This document shows positions 1 through 11,338 of a DNA stretch of 64,000 nt, piece after piece. A program made the translations under genes and the position numbers. Source of the stretch: Guadua angustifolia (Eukaryota > Streptophyta > Magnoliopsida > Poales > Poaceae); NCBI GenBank assembly GCA_036346375.1, contig CM070508.1:10968852-11032851 (forward strand), given 5' to 3'. The notes under the pieces were generated by a model. It was not told the origin of the DNA. It saw nothing but the letters and a program-made list of their open reading frames with translations, and ran no database searches. The stretch's first letter is position 1. The number at the start of each line of letters is the position of its first letter.

Positions 1-1931
1 CCACAAAGAAGAAAGTACTAACAGTGGTCATGTGAGCCACAGCGCAAAAGTCTCATCATAATCACGACCATGTTCTGCTGAAAACCACGCGCCACAAGAC
101 GAGCCTTGTAGCGCCAAGAGAACCATCGAGCGAGTCTTAATCTTATAGACCCACTTGCATGTGATGGGGCGGACACGTGGAGGAAGTGGAACAAGATCCC
201 ACGTGCAAGTCGCTCTAGAGCGACAAGCTCTTCACATCGCATGTCGCCATTCTTGATGAATAACAAGATCACCAGAAGAAGTCGGCTCGGCCAGAGCAAA
301 GACCAACAAAGCCAAGGCACTCAGAGGCCGAATAGACTGTCGATCGCGAAGAGCGAACGAGGAGGAGGCATCAAGAAGATGACTCATCGGAAGAAGAAGA
401 TGGCACATCGAAGAATCCTCAGCCCGAGGACGACGAGTGTAGTATAGAGGATAAGAAGGAACAATATCAGAAGAGACCTGTGGAGGAGAGGTTGGTGGTG
501 AAGGAACCGGCGATAAAGGAGACGCGGATTGAGCAAGAGGAAAAGTGACAACTGGAGTATCAGGAAAAGTAAAAAAAGACAGTGGCTCAACAAGGGATGT
601 AGGAGAAGAAGAAGAACGAGGGTAGAAGGGACGAGACTCATCAAAAGTGACATCCCGTGAGATCCGCATGCGTCGACCAACAGGATCCCAACAACGATAT
701 CCTTTATGCTCAACATCAGATCCCAAAAGACACATTCAACAGGTGACGATCGACCAGTGCGTTCGCGAGGTGCAAGAAGAACATAGCACACACACCCGAA
801 AAGACGAAGTCCAGAATAATTAGGAGGCATGCCACAAAGACGCTCCACTGGAATCCCACCCTTTAGAGCAGAAGAAGGTTGGATATTGGTCAAGTAGGTG
901 GCAGAGAAAGCGACCTCGGCCAGTGTAGTGAAGGCAATAGAAGCAAGCATAAGAGCACGAGTGTCTCAAGAAGATGACGATGCTTGCGCTCAGCCACACC
1001 ATTCTAAGCATGAGCACCAGGACAAGAAAACTGAGAAAGAGTGCCCTGTGTAGCAAGAAAACCTCGAAGAGCTCCTGACAGATACTCTCCTGCCGAGTCA
1101 GCACGAAGAACACGAATAGGAGAATCAAACTGAGTGCGAATCATAGTGGCAAAAGTCTTATAGATGGAGAGAACCTCACTACGAGAGGACATAAAATATA
1201 TCCAAGTGTGGCGAGAGAAATCATCTATAAAAAGAATATAATATTTATGACCCCCTTTTGAAATAAAAGGAGCCGGACCCCAAACATCAGAATGAACAAG
1301 ATCAAAAGGACGCTGAGATATAGACTCACTAGAATGGTAGGGGAGTTGTAGCTGTTTGCCAAGCTTACAACCCATACAATGTAAAGAGACATCACCAGAC
1401 ACAGAGCCTAAAAGACCACGACGAATTAAAGAAGACAGACGCGAACCACAAAGATGACCCAAACGGTGATGCCATTGAGCAAAAGTCCCGGTAGAAGAAG
1501 CAACGGATGTTGAAGCGAGAGAGAAACAGAGAGATCGAAGCAGCGGAAGGTAGATGAAGCCAGTCAAGCTCCCAAAGACGCTGAGAGTCATGGCGGCGAG
1601 GGCCAGTCCCAACTAGAGCCCCCGTGCGGCGATCCTGAACACAACAAGAGTCAGAATCGAGAATAACTCGACAACCATGATCAGTAAGCTGACCAGCGGA
1701 TATGAGCTGCATGGTCAGTTTGGGAACATAAGAAACAGCAGGAACATGAAAAGAGGACGACAAAAGAGTGTCTCGCCCGCAATGAAAGAGAAGTACCATC
1801 TGCGGTGCGCACGAGTGGTAGGAGCAACAAGAGGACTAATGGAATGTAGACTCGTGGGATCAGATGTCATATGAAAAGAAGCTCCAGAGTCAAGAATCCA
1901 TGGTGTGTTACCTGATGAGGAGGGTGGTCTC
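1..1931 (-). pseudogene. Copia pol: protease, integrase, start of RT
   Basis: Protease is marked by an LDSGAS-F-HMT motif at about 1870-1895. The GAG-pre-integrase segment (HHRLGHL, then CMGCKLGK) supplies the HHCC zinc site. The integrase core shows the first catalytic Asp in HSDVWGP, the second in RADSAGEY and the Glu in NGVAERKH, so the DD-E triad is present. A stop codon lies between the second and third catalytic residues near 1004-1006, where the usual Gln codon reads TAG. The frame then continues in 384-950. At 18-320 the start of RT is recognisable (RYKARLVARGFQQ) but shifted between frames. These are remnants of one polyprotein in at least four frame segments. Confidence 0.9.
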
Positions 1932-3646
1932 TCACCGAAGATCGAGTAGCGTAACCAAATAGAAACATGCTGCGGTAGAGGCGATCATGCGACGTAGTAG
2001 CGTAAGAATTTCCTGAGTAGAGTCAGAACTAACTGAAGTCTGCTGAGGAGGAGTCTGCTGAGAGGAGACGCCTGAACCTCCATTGCTCTTAGGAGGACGG
2101 TTATTTCGACGAGCAAGATCCTTCTTCTTCCAATAGCAGAACTGCTCCACATGGCCATTTTTGTTGCAGTAGATGCAGTGAAGACCTCCACCCCGATGGC
2201 AAATCGGAGTAGGTGTCACTGACGGAGGAGTAGAATGAGACGCCGCCAAGACTGAGGGAGACACCAGTAGGCCCGCACCACGAAGACGAGTCTCCTCAGT
2301 ACGAATAGCAGTAAGAGCCTCCAACAGAGTCACACTAGGGATGGCAAAAATACCCATGGGTCCGGTACCATGCACCCGACCCGATGGGTCGGTCTGGTCC
2401 AAATTTGGACCCACGGTATATTATTTGGGTTCGGGTGCAGGTCCGGTCCGGTCTCATTTTGGACCGTGGGTACCTGCATCCGACCGCTAAGTCGGCAGAT
2501 CAATGCTCGGTATTGTTCAACAAACGCTAGATCAAGAAAAGCGACCAACTCGCCACTCAAGAGCGCTCATGTGCGTGTGCACGGCCGAAAGCGCCGTGTG
2601 CAGTATGTGCATGGGCCGTGTGTGCTCATGTATGGACCTCGACGGATTTGGCGGCTTGGCCCAAGCCTCGTGAGCGCGCTACTCGCTCCATTTCATACGT
2701 GCCATTCAATGCAAGTGGAGTATGAGTGATGTTTAGTACCACATCGTTTAGTTGGATTTGGTTGGAAGTAGGGAGAGGCTATATAAGCGACGTCTCTGTC
2801 ATCCGTGAATCATATTTACCTGGACGGGGGTAACGGGTCCGGGTACCCATTCGGGTCTGGGTATCCATCGGGTCTGGGTCTGAGTTTGGACCCGTAACTA
2901 ACTTTGGGTCCGGGTCCGGGTCTAAATTTCGGTTTTGGTCCGTCCACGAAGATCGACTCGAGGTACCGGACCGTTGCCATCCCTAAGTCACACGAGGATG
3001 ACGAGCAAGCAATCGAGCACGACCGCTCAAATTCAACCCAAGACGGTCGAAGTCGAGATGCGCGAAACTCCAAATGAGAATGCCGACGTTGACAACACCG
3101 CAAGTCCCAAGAAACCTCCGGACCCAGTGAATCAAGCCGACGCCATATCAAGATAGTGCGCATAGAACTCATCCACAGAGAATCACCCCGTCAGAAGCGA
3201 TCGCCCTGTCGACAACAAAGAAGGTAAAGAGAGTCACCACGGCTCATAGCGATCGCGAAGATGTGCCCACATCAAGCTGTCAAGACAAAGCAACAATATC
3301 ACCAGTAAGATGCACCTCCATGCTAGCAACCAGAATAGCAGAGGCACGAGCATCTTCATCAATCCATGTCTTGTGAGCGAGAACCGAGTCCGAAAAGACT
3401 CACAAAGATCAAGATAATCATCGAGGCCTTCGTCGAGCAAAGATCATCGGCCTCCTTGGGAAGAACAGGCATGGCAGGGGGAGCAAGACGAGGCGGACAT
3501 GATATCTCACCGGTAAGAAACTCCCAAAGACACTGACCACGCATGTGAAGACGCATATGAAGAGCCCAGTCTCGATAATTGAGACCATCGAAGATAACCG
3601 GACAGCGAGGAATAGAAACAGTTCCCGAAAAACCAGAAGACGACAT
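1932..3646 (-). pseudogene. Copia gag, broken and interrupted by a hAT element
   Basis: The likely start is the ATG at 3644-3646 (protein begins MSSSGFSGTVSIPRC). The N-terminal part has the copia gag pattern of an F-x-G-x-NY..W core followed by an LW..L block. After a frameshift near 3420-3440 the pattern continues in another frame (DDYLDLCES, then AHLRDRYEP), and further on at 3172-3100 (IWRRLDSL). The frame is then cut by a hAT element at 2336-2985. Beyond the insertion the C-terminal part carries a CX2CX4HX4C zinc knuckle (CIYCNKNGHVEQFC, about 2136-2177), which would bind genomic RNA, followed by a basic segment. Family assignment is firm. The protein cannot be made from this copy. Confidence 0.88.
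2336..2985. mobile_element. Non-autonomous hAT (Ac-like) element in copia gag
   Basis: Termini are perfect 12-bp inverted repeats, TAGGGATGGCAA and its complement. The element is flanked by an exact 8-bp target duplication AGTCACAC (2328-2335 and 2986-2993). Both the TIR and the 8-bp duplication are typical of the hAT superfamily, Ac-like branch. The 650-bp interior is rich in GGGTCCGGGTACCC-type motifs near both ends and encodes no transposase. It splits the gag sequence of the host copia element, so it is younger than that insertion. Confidence 0.95.
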
Positions 3647-4171
3647 TTTTTTTTTGCTGGCTCTTTTGTTTCCACCGACCGAAGCAAACCGAACTCACCG
3701 ACCCAGCCCGTGACTCATCGTCAGAGTCCAATGTGGAGAGGAACACAGGTTAGAGGCGGCGACCAGAGAATCTACCACGCGAGAGCTCCGGCGACCATCG
3801 CGCGACGAGTGAGATTGGCCGACGAGGCGGCCGGAGCATGGCGAGACAGAGTCGACGCAGAGTCGACGCCGGGCGAGAGCGACGAAGCTACCGAGTCGAC
3901 GCTGGCGGTCAAGTTCGGCATGAGGCGACAAATGAGTCGACGCAGGCGACGGCCGAGTCGGCGCAGAGCGACGACTACCACCGATCTTGAAGCAGACGGA
4001 TCAGAGGTTTACCGAAGCCGAAAGCAAAGCGGATCCGGAAGGCGGAGACGCGACGCGACGGCAGCACAGGACGAGGCGGCCGGCCCAAGTTGCGATCCGT
4101 TGGAGAGCAGCACGAGCAGAGGAGAGATGAGCGCAAGTGCAACGCCCAAGAAGTATAACCCTAACCCTAAT

Positions 4172-4183
4172 GCTCTGATACAA
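4172..4183 (-). other. Primer-binding site (initiator Met tRNA type)
   Basis: On the minus strand this reads TTGTATCAGAGC, one mismatch from the common plant copia primer-binding site TGGTATCAGAGC complementary to initiator tRNA-Met. It touches the inner edge of the 5' LTR, as expected for the start of minus-strand DNA synthesis. Confidence 0.85.
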
Positions 4184-4347
4184 TGTTATGAATAGCACTT
4201 GTATTGATCATGAGGCCAATGGCCAGAATATATACATGAATACAAGGGTATACAAGGAAAGCCTATACAAGGCAAGAGTATACAAGGAAAGTCTATACAA
4301 GGTATTAGCAATCTCTTATATTAGGTAACCAGGATATTGCCTTAACA
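4184..4347 (-). repeat. 5' LTR of the copia element
   Basis: The sequence starts TGTTA and ends TAACA, a 5-bp inverted terminus, and directly abuts the primer-binding site. At about 164 bp it is short but within the copia range. Repeated TATACAAGG-type motifs lie in its middle. The outer boundary is inferred from the TG..CA termini because the partner LTR is outside the window. Confidence 0.75.
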
Positions 4348-4536
4348 ATACGATCCATATGAATGGATTGCAAATAATAGCTGTTCACACAATAACAGCT
4401 AGGAAGTTGGTCTAATTAAGAATGATAGTTTGACTCAAACACCAAACTAAACAAGTGAAACTGTTGAATTGTTAGTGACTGGGAAATGCCCATACTGAAC
4501 TCAACAGTAATTAAGGAAAAGTGGCTTCAAAAACAA

Positions 4537-5167
4537 TGTTCTAAATAACGGTAAACGTTAATGAACGGTCACCACCTTTTGGTGTTTATACGGTAAGCGG
4601 TCTTGTAAACGGTTTTACTACTTAAAATTCAGAGAAAATATATATGTGTTTGCAGTAACAAAATAAGCATCTAATTCATGTTCTTTCATGCATACAGAAT
4701 AGAATTACCAAGCTATCAACAATTGTCCATAGGTAACAGTAAACGATTTTACTACTTAAAATTCAGAGAAATATATATATGCGTTTGCAATAACAAAATA
4801 AGTATATAATTCATCTTCTTCCATGCATACAGAATGGAACTACCAAGCTATCAATAATTGTCCACAACGGTGACATAAAAAAAGAGATGACATGATGTGA
4901 ATGTAATTAAAGAATCATAATTGAATAAATGAACTCAAGTGGCAATGAAAAGCAAAGCTAGCATTCGTCTCATGGATTTCATAATGTTCCATATCATATG
5001 TCAATCTTGCAACTTTAACCAAATAAATAGCCTGATAAAACAAGTCTGTTAAACGTTAACGGCCGTTAAACTGAATAAAAGGCCTGATAAAATGGACAAA
5101 CCTTGAAATGTCTATAAACGTAACGAACAGGGGTCCTTTATCGTTTTAACGGCCGTTATTTAGAGCA
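4537..5167. mobile_element. Small inverted-repeat element (MITE-like)
   Basis: The ends match as inverted repeats: TG-T-TCTAAATAACGG at the left and its complement ending TTATTTAGAGCA at the right, with 12 identical bases in the core. The interior repeats AACGGCCGTTA-type palindromic motifs near the ends. I do not see a clean target duplication (AAAAACAA versus CCGTTCAA), so superfamily is unassigned. It holds an internal tandem duplication at 4611-4866 and no coding capacity. Confidence 0.6.
4611..4866. repeat. Two-copy tandem repeat, about 134 bp unit
   Basis: Unit one begins near 4611 and unit two near 4745. Both start with TTTTACTACTTAAAATTC and end near ATTGTCCA. They differ by scattered substitutions and small indels, so the duplication is old. 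The array lies inside the MITE-like element. Confidence 0.85.
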
Positions 5168-5774
5168 CCGTTCAAAAGCGTCAACTGATTTTGCAACAGG
5201 AAAGATTAAACAACAAAAGTTATAACTACAGTTGGATGATGAACTTTGGTAGCACACGGTCAACTAGTAGATAGCAACATGCACTTGAGATAGATTTGAG
5301 ATAACAATAGCTGATCGTTAATGGTGCAAAACCAAAGTGCATTGGCATGCTTCCATGCTATACAAACAAAATTTGCAGAAGCCACAAAACAAAAGAGATG
5401 ATCGAAACAAGAAACAAGCACAAATAATGTTATCTATGGTTCTTATATAGTCAATTTTTTTTCTAAAAAAATATATTCATACCCATTTTACTCGAGGCAG
5501 TATGAAGCATGTACCACTAGAGAATTAGTGACATTCATGAAGTTCTAAATGTCCTGACAAAATTAACTATACTTCAATCTTTTTTGTGTAGTCTAAACAC
5601 GTAGACAGAAATTAATGTTGCCAAAAATTTTGAAAACCGAGTAACACCCTCCTGAGAGATATAGCACCTCTTAGTGTTAAAAAAAGATCTTACTTGTTTT
5701 TACTTCTCTTGGCATTTTTAAGCAACATGAGAATAGTAATGAAAGGAGTGGAAAGGACCAACGAAGGGAGATAC

Positions 5775-8202
5775 CTTCTTCAGGACGATTTTAACTATTT
5801 CTTGCAAAATATGCTGCTCAACAACTTCAAAATGAACATATTCACCACAGTTCTTCATCATTGTCTCCAACAGCTGCAAAGATTTTGCAACGAATGTGAA
5901 CGAGAAAAAAAAACAACCACAAAGTTGTCTTAATGGAAGAATAACTTGATATACTGCTTCCTCAAGATGACAGTCTGACTGTGACCAATGATTTAAATTG
6001 CGATTATCGCGGTGATGTGGCAAAAAAAAGCTATAGCGAATAGCGGAAGCTATCGCAGAGGCTATGCTACATCATGGCACTATTGAAAAGATGCAAATTC
6101 TACTGCTTTCCATGTTATCTAGAATACAATATGAATAGGAAAAATAATATAACAAGAACGTCAAGCAAAGTGAAACTAAAAAGTTGCAAATTTACAACAC
6201 TTTCATGGCATGTCCAAACTAAAATCTACAAATATAATACATTATTTTTCTCAAAAATCTAAAACGTTTTACTTGATTTGTTAGCATAAATAAAAATAAT
6301 TTTGAAGCTTCAAATTTTCAAAAGTTCAATGTAATGTATAAATTGATTTTTTTTCAACACTAGAAAGTAATTCTCATTTCTTGAAATAGAATATAAAATG
6401 TAAAAGTATTTAAAATTTTAAGATAGAATTCAAGTACCAAATATTTGAACCCAAATGATCCCAAGATCAAGTTATCTTTTATATATTTTCAAATGAAATT
6501 CTTTGGTTAAAGGCCATATTGATTTGTTTTACTATTTTTGAACCTATGAAATACCTTGTTTTCAATTCTTTGTGTCAAAAACTAACTTTATTTAGCTAAA
6601 AACTCTAAACATGAAATTAACGTACCAAATAATCGTTCAGAAGGCTAAATAATTACAAAATAAAATATAGTGCCCGTTATTTCCGCTAACTGCTATAGCA
6701 GACCGCTATAACGGTCATAGCTATAATAGCGTACATCTATGCTATAGCTTAGCGTTCGAAGAGCGAAAATTGCTATAGCGCTACTATAGTCTGCAATTTA
6801 AATCATTGACTGACAGATATGCATTACAGTATCTGCATTCATTTTAACTAAGTGAAGGTTGTCACAAAACAAATAGTATATTTTCCCCAGCAACAGATTA
6901 CAGAAATAATAGTAATCATGGCATATATTATAGTGCGCACCATCAAAGTAAAAAATTGAACTTTTGGATCCTTATTCTGCAACCGCTTCTTCACTGCTTT
7001 TACCGCATCCTTTGTTTGCCTGATTCAGAGTGACAAATATATTAGTACTCAGTGCGGAAAAACTTACCTACAATTATATAAGTTAATACGGATATCCTCC
7101 CATCTATAAGTAAAAAAACAAACAAAACACAGAGTTCAAATTTTGGAGTCTGCTAGTGCAACAAAGATAAATCATATGCTCTACAACAATGCAACCTGGT
7201 GCACATACAATGAATGCCTGACTTCAACATGGTTAACCCATACCTCAACATAATTGAACATCGAATGCATTTTTATCATGAACAACTCCTATAATGCTAT
7301 TTAGACTAAAAATTCCAGAAGAACACAGTTGACAACTACCTAGGCATCGGCATTAGACAAGAAGCCTCTCATATTGGCATCATGGAATCAAACCACAATA
7401 TTTCTTGACAACGAATTAAAACTACCTTCAGAATTCTTCTTTTTCATTAACAGGAACGACAAGCAAGCACCTCACTAACAACTAGAACTGCTCCACATCA
7501 TTATGAAGCTCTATGTAGCTCCGTCCTTTGCAAGGTAGACTGTAGCAATTTCAATGACTCTATACGCAAATTCCGTCATAATCGATTGAGACATCTCAGG
7601 GGAAGCCTCAACTCACCCTAAGCTAAAGTTATTTTTTCCCCGAAACATGCCACCCTTAGCTGAAGTAACCTGCAAGGTCGTCTGCTTAGTGCTTACAGCC
7701 CTTCTCAAAGCATAGTAGTAACCACCAGGAAACTATCCGAACTTACTGAAGGCTACTTGCCGATAATCATCTCAATCCCACTTCAATTAGGTATTAACAA
7801 TGTCCAAATCGATCGAAATTTTGACCAAAACCCGCTCAACCAATCGGGTCAACGCCCCCACACAACCCAAACCCAAAACAGCAGAGCCGCAACAGAAAGC
7901 GCAAAGCAGCAAAATTCCCCACAAGAGTTCCTTCAACCTCCCACCATAATTCTTCTCCCCGCAAGCATCGAAGCGACCAGAGCGACGCGGATTCTGCAAG
8001 CGAGAACTGGAAGGGGCCCAAAAAAAAGACAGGTAAGGAGGAGAGAGGAGGCGATCGATCACCAGCGGTCGACGTTGAGGGTGTCGCAGATTTCGAGGTT
8101 GACGGCCCAGTCCGGCCCCTGCAGCAGGTGGCTCGTCGCCTTGTCCACCCGAGACGCCGCCGGCAGCCGCGCCGGCGGCGGGCCCGTCACCACCGGGTAC
8201 AT
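5775..8202 (-). CDS. TOM1-like (TOL) VHS-domain gene, first three exons only
   Basis: Three minus-strand exons join in phase: 8202-8063, 7019-6941 and 5873-5775, all with GT/AG introns. They give 106 residues. The encoded VHS segment reads VDKATSHLLQGPDW, then DRWQTKDAVKAVKKRL, then LLETMMKNCGEYVHFEV, closely matching plant TOM1-like (TOL) proteins, which bind ubiquitinated membrane cargo as an ESCRT-0 substitute at the plasma membrane and endosomes. I chose the ATG at 8202 because the upstream in-frame sequence (ATG at 8316) looks like leader. Intron 1 is 1043 bp and intron 2 is 1067 bp, the latter holding a MITE-like element. The remainder of VHS and the GAT domain are not found between 4348 and 5774. 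Either the gene continues left of the copia element or this is a 5' gene fragment. Without expression data its activity is open. Confidence 0.85.
5986..6808. mobile_element. MITE-like element in TOL intron 2
   Basis: The left end CAATGATTTAAATTGC and the right end GCAATTTAAATCATTG are exact inverted repeats of 16 bases. Inside each end are many GCTATAGC/ATAGCGG motifs that are self-complementary. Total length is 823 bp with no coding capacity. Flanking bases (ACTGTGAC left, ACTGACAG right) only partly match, so the target duplication and superfamily are unsettled. Confidence 0.75.
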
Positions 8203-8330
8203 CGCCGGAGCGCAGACGAGCAGCAGCGACCCGGGGTCACGACGTCCTCGCCAAGCCGAATTTCCGCGAGCGAGGAGGCTGCTAATTCCGCGTGGCTTGG
8301 CTTGGGAGTCGTCCACGGTACGGAGCTCTA

Positions 8331-11164
8331 AAAATTCTTCGATTTTTTTTTTGGCTTCTTTTCACGAGGAGACGGACTGAGTACTTCCCTTTTCTATGCT
8401 CAGTATACCTTTTTTTTAATCCGACATTTCAAATAGTTCATAAAAATGATCATCTCTCCATCACCTATCACACTTGCTCAGTAGCTTTTTAGACCCACGA
8501 CAGATCGATTAATAACAACAGCAATAATCAGACTACTCGATGACACACCCCTCGACTTGATAGGAGCTCACACGCTCGGCTTTGTGCTTAGTTTGCTTTC
8601 TATCGAGTCTTGGATGCTCGGTATAGCTCTAACGAGGTTGTTATACTCAACAACTACTCAAAAAAGCCACCGACCTGAGTGTGGCAATGTCTTCTGCACT
8701 CGAGGCAGGAGTCATTGTTTTGTAAGTTTATTTAAAAAATATTTAATCCGAAGAAAAAAAGATTTGTGAGGGACTAATAAAAGCAAGGCCCAAGGGCTCG
8801 AGACGGACGGGGAGAAGAGGGCAGGTGGACATGAAAATTCGAAAGGCGCATGGCCGCGGTGCGTTCAACAACTTCTGGAATATCTAATGTACGTGTATGA
8901 CGGGTGGGTCCCGGCCCACGTGCATTCAGTGATTTGGAGTTTTGGACCATTTGGTTGGAAGGAAGCGGAGGACCGAGTTGGGGGATTACCGGTTTGGGTT
9001 TAAGCTGTTTTGGTCCACGGTTTATCCATTGACGGCTGTTAGGGCAGTCCCAACCCTCTACCTTAGCTGATGTCTATAGAATTAATTACGCTGCCAACTA
9101 AGCAAAAATCTGATGTGGCATAGGAATTAAGGAAGGAGAGAAGGAAAATCAAGAAACCGTGTCTCATGCAAGAAGCTGGGTGGCCTTGTACCAAGACGCA
9201 AGAAACGAAAGCAAAATCGGGTTGGACATTATCGCTACCGACAAGGTGTGTTTGTGGTGCATGCATTGGTTTATTGCTCTCTCTCTCCTCTAGACTTCGC
9301 TCATGGAAACCATGGATTGGGAAACTATGTTGGTTTATCGTTTCTCTCCTTAGACACTACTCACATAAACCATACAGGATCGTCCTTAAGATTGCAGTCC
9401 CCCCTCTCTCTCTCTCACCATGGTTTGTCCTGCTGTGTTCTTGTCATGTACTGAAACTTTCTCATCACGACATGGTTAAAGTGCATCTAGAAGTTCGTAC
9501 AAAGTCTCTTGAGTCCCTAAAATGTAAGTCACTGCTAAGAAAACTAGTTGTATTTGGCTCTTCTGTATATATATATATTTTATCTTGGTCTCTCGAACGA
9601 AATTACAAATCTAGTCCTTTTTTAACTGCAAAAATATTATTACACGACGCATGTCACCTACTGCTCTCCGTTACAACAGTAGGTCACTAGCACTATAATG
9701 GCTCCGTCCATCGCAGCAACTCCCGACAAACACGACAGGTGATAGCCCTACCTTTCTATCGAGCTTGGGTACCACGGCAAATACCTTTGAGCTCAAGCAC
9801 TGTGGTACCCGTCCTACCGATCTCGGGTACGACAGTAAGTTGTCTGCTGCGGTAGATACGATGCGCAGTAGGTGATATATGCCGTCTGTCGATACTTTCG
9901 TTGTCGAGATTCTAAAAAGGACGCTATATTTATAATTCTGTTAGAGAGAAAATAAAAAATTTTAAAAATGAAGAGATGTCAAATAAGTCAAAGCTTCCGT
10001 TACTAACATACCATGTCTATGCTTCCACGTTAAGGCTATGTAGAAACTGTGCGTTGCCGGTTAGCCATCTGTCACCACACTTATCTTAACTAATCGATTG
10101 GTTAATTAATTAATAAACTGGGAGCGAATGATTGACTAATCACATCGGCGGTACACATCCCTGCTTGCTTAGGATGGCAGGGGCAGTGAGCACGAGAAGA
10201 GAACGTTGACCTCGTGAGGCTCTCTGGGACGAATGCTTCCCTTATCTAGCCCGGCTCACACTTTTTTTAAATCTAGTTTTGCCGCATGTTTATTTGTAAA
10301 TTTAGCTCCCTTTTCTTTTCCTATCATGGAAGATACAACAAACGACGCCTATTACCTGCCACATGCATGAAGCTAGGAGGGTGATCGGAGCTATAGGAGC
10401 TCAGCTGACCGTCACAACTGATGCATAGCCCATCTGCGGTAGGATTCCTGCCACGCTTCTCGGTCGTGGCAGCAAGGTGCTCTGCGCTAGGCCCTTCTCA
10501 TGCGGTCCCTCATTCTATTGTGGCGCCGATCACCCCCGATCTCTCAGATATGGTAGGGAATAGTTGCCGATTATCATGCCTTTTTATGAAAAAAGAGATC
10601 AAATTTGTAAATACACGATAAGAGATGAAAGGTTTTGCTGTGTCAAATCTGAGTTTACGTGGATGTCCAGTCTACCGCTCATGATCAGAGACAAGGGGAA
10701 AATGAAGATGGAAATGCTTTTCGGTCCGTGCCATCTGAAGAATGTTCCACCTGTACTCCCCGGGCGCCAAAGCTGAATGAAATTATCTATCGCGCATTAA
10801 CGAGGCTTCGATGTTTCAATTCATTGGTTCAACGCTTCCGCTTTTTAGGTCAGACCTGGATAGCGACTATTTTTACGTACCACCAAAAGTTATCAACAAC
10901 ACGAATTTGCCGATAAAAAGTATCCCGTTCCTTGTATGCTACGGGCTTTTCTTTGTTCCCTTTCACAGCCTACGTGTGACTTCTGTCAAGTGGCACAAAA
11001 AAAAATGACCCTTTTGCCATTTTTCTTCCTCCTACTCTTATCCCACCTCTTCCTGTGGGCGCGACCATGGCCCAACCGAAAAAAGCACGGCACAAAGACA
11101 CGATAAAAGCGCCAAGCATCCGTGGTCCATCCTAGGCTGATCAAGTGGCACACAAGCCTCTTTT
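8331..11164. other. Intergenic region upstream of TOL, no recognisable gene
   Basis: This contains the sequence 5' of the TOL start and then mixed intergenic DNA. The stretch beginning GGGCAGTCCCAACCC near 9051, with CATGCAAGAAGC near 9165, resembles one end of a common grass MITE, but I could not find a matching opposite end. Short ORFs here (for example 9166-9690 and 10421-10916) show no family motif and no gene-like codon pattern. Confidence 0.5.
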
Positions 11165-11338
11165 AAGACATGTTTGTTTTAACTTTTAATTCTGAATTCT
11201 GACTTTAAAAACAGAATAAAAAATAAATAGTTCGATTCTAGAATCCGATTCTCACAATCCAGCCTACCCATATACACTAGAATCCACAATCCAGAATCAG
11301 CTTTTAGAGAATCTAAAACTAAAATAAATAGACCGTTA
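11165..11338 (-). repeat. Small MITE related to the host element at 14741-15895
   Basis: Read on the minus strand this shares long stretches with the 15754-15895 and 14760-14800 pieces, including GATTGTGGATTCTAGTGTAT and TTTATTTTTTATTCTG. The ends are loosely inverted (CATGTTTGTTTTA left, complement of TCTATTTATTTTAG right). It is a non-coding inverted-repeat element of about 174 bp. Exact ends and target duplication are uncertain. Confidence 0.6.

Larger units (their letters stand above)
1..4347 (-). mobile_element. Ty1/copia retrotransposon, left part beyond window
   Basis: Read on the minus strand, the order is 5' LTR (4184-4347), initiator-Met-type primer-binding site (4172-4183), untranslated leader, gag from 3646, zinc knuckle, protease, GAG-pre-integrase, integrase core and the beginning of reverse transcriptase at about 1-320. 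Protease-integrase-RT order is diagnostic of Ty1/copia. The rest of RT, RNase H and the 3' LTR lie left of base 1, so the second LTR and target duplication cannot be checked. Reading frames are broken by several frameshifts, at least one stop and a 650-bp hAT insertion, so this copy is non-autonomous. Confidence 0.93.

Noticed and set aside
4157..4170. Telomere-like AACCCTAACCCTAA
   Set aside because: Only about two repeat units, located in the leader of a copia element; similar short CCCTAA words occur inside the hAT at 15117-15145. Not a telomere or interstitial telomeric array.
3545..4195. Plus-strand 216-codon ORF rich in Arg and Ser
   Set aside because: It overlaps the leader, gag start and primer-binding site of the minus-strand copia element and has no family motif; it is an antisense shadow.
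9051..9410. Possible MITE starting GGGCAGTCCC
   Set aside because: The expected complementary right end was not found; only CAGTCCC in the same orientation occurs near 9395, so boundaries cannot be supported.
9166..9690. Plus-strand 174-codon ORF
   Set aside because: No recognisable domain, Ser/Leu-rich composition, and it begins in MITE-like sequence; no splice or promoter evidence.
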